In this document: piece after piece, positions 5,167-5,442 of the stretch | Layout of the letters: each line of letters begins with the position of its first letter | Numbering within the stretch: position 1 is the stretch's first letter | From: Bacillaceae bacterium UBA7792 | GTDB taxonomy: Bacteria; Bacillota; Bacilli; Bacillales; Cytobacillaceae | Length of the DNA stretch: 5,442 bases | Assembly (NCBI GenBank): GCA_002480735.1 | Contig: DLCS01000059.1 | Coordinates: 1-5,442 of the forward strand | Reading direction: 5' to 3' | The notes under the pieces: generated by a model | Seen by the model: only the letters and a program-made list of their open reading frames with translations | What the model was told of the DNA's origin: nothing | Database searches by the model: none | Translations under genes and position numbers: made by a program

Positions 5167-5442
5167 TTGAAATACATACAATCCGCCCAAAATCCGCAAA
5201 TCAAGCAGTGGCGCAAGCTGTTAACGAAAAAGGAACGTGACAAAACAGGAACCTTCCTTGTAGAGGGATTTCACCTCGTCGAGGAAGCCCTGAAGGCAAA
5301 TCAGCTTCTTCATTTGATTGTTAGTGAAGGAACGGAAATACCGCAGAGATGGGATTATGGCTCTACCCCAGTTACAACCGTCACTTCAGAGATTATTCGT
5401 GAGCTGAGTGATACCGAAACACCGCAGGGAGTTCTTGCAGTT
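5167..5442 (+). CDS. ysgA: TrmH/SpoU-family 23S rRNA 2'-O-methyltransferase YsgA (partial)
   Basis: The first 92 codons are present, open to the window edge. They read (M)KYIQSAQNPQIKQWRKL, then TKKERDKTGTFLVEGFHLVE and a region ending DTETPQGVLAV. This is the N-terminal substrate-binding domain (L30e-like) of SPOUT methyltransferases: a helix of N..IK..R.L type, FLVEG, and the ETPQG.LAV strand leading to the knotted catalytic domain, which lies beyond the window. In B. subtilis the gene after sspI is ysgA, also named rlmP, reported to methylate a guanosine of the 23S A-loop. Assignment to that enzyme rests on position and this first domain. The start is TTG, with AAAAGGAG (5148-5155) 11 bases upstream; no ATG or GTG in frame is better placed. 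Confidence 0.88.
   Translation, partial: MKYIQSAQNPQIKQWRKLLTKKERDKTGTFLVEGFHLVEEALKANQLLHLIVSEGTEIPQRWDYGSTPVTTVTSEIIRELSDTETPQGVLAV

Overview
The window looks like an ordinary chromosomal segment of a spore-forming member of the Bacillales (Bacillaceae or a close relative). The reasons are a spore protein gene of the SspI family, an L20-type leader ahead of infC-rpmI-rplT, strong AGGAGG-type ribosome binding sites, a SigW-type promoter, and the gene order thrS / infC-rpmI-rplT / ysdB / ysdC / sspI / ysgA, which matches my knowledge of Bacillus subtilis. I cannot name the genus from sequence alone. I see no prophage, insertion sequence, CRISPR array, tRNA or rRNA.

Region 1 (1-1784) is translation machinery. 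It holds the last 56 codons of threonyl-tRNA synthetase and its terminator. A strong promoter (TTGACA, 17-nt spacer, TAATAT) then starts a roughly 250-nt leader. The leader contains a textbook intrinsic terminator and, in the sequence itself, a competing antiterminator pairing. This is the L20 autoregulatory leader, which governs infC (IF3, with an ATT start codon), rpmI (L35) and rplT (L20). A terminator closes the operon.

Region 2 (1785-2931) is envelope-related. It has a plus-strand VTT/TVP38-family membrane protein, and convergent to it a small one-helix membrane protein, YsdB. The two meet at a shared hairpin. Upstream of ysdB on the minus strand is an exact SigW consensus (TGAAAC, 16 nt, CGTA), tying it to the cell-envelope stress response.

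Region 3 (2932-4683) has two plus-strand enzyme genes: an all-alpha dimeric-type dUTPase, which keeps uracil out of DNA, and ysdC, an M42 dinuclear-metal aminopeptidase with all its metal ligands. ysdC has its own SigA-type promoter and a terminator.

Region 4 (4684-5442) has an odd 42-nt inverted repeat lacking a U-tract, sspI on the minus strand, and divergently from it the first 92 codons of a SPOUT rRNA 2'-O-methyltransferase (YsgA/RlmP), cut by the window edge.

I found no convincing undescribed system. The best second-look items are the exact SigW promoter at ysdB, the fully readable attenuator switch, a possible Shine-Dalgarno-masking hairpin before infC, and the unexplained inverted repeat downstream of sspI.
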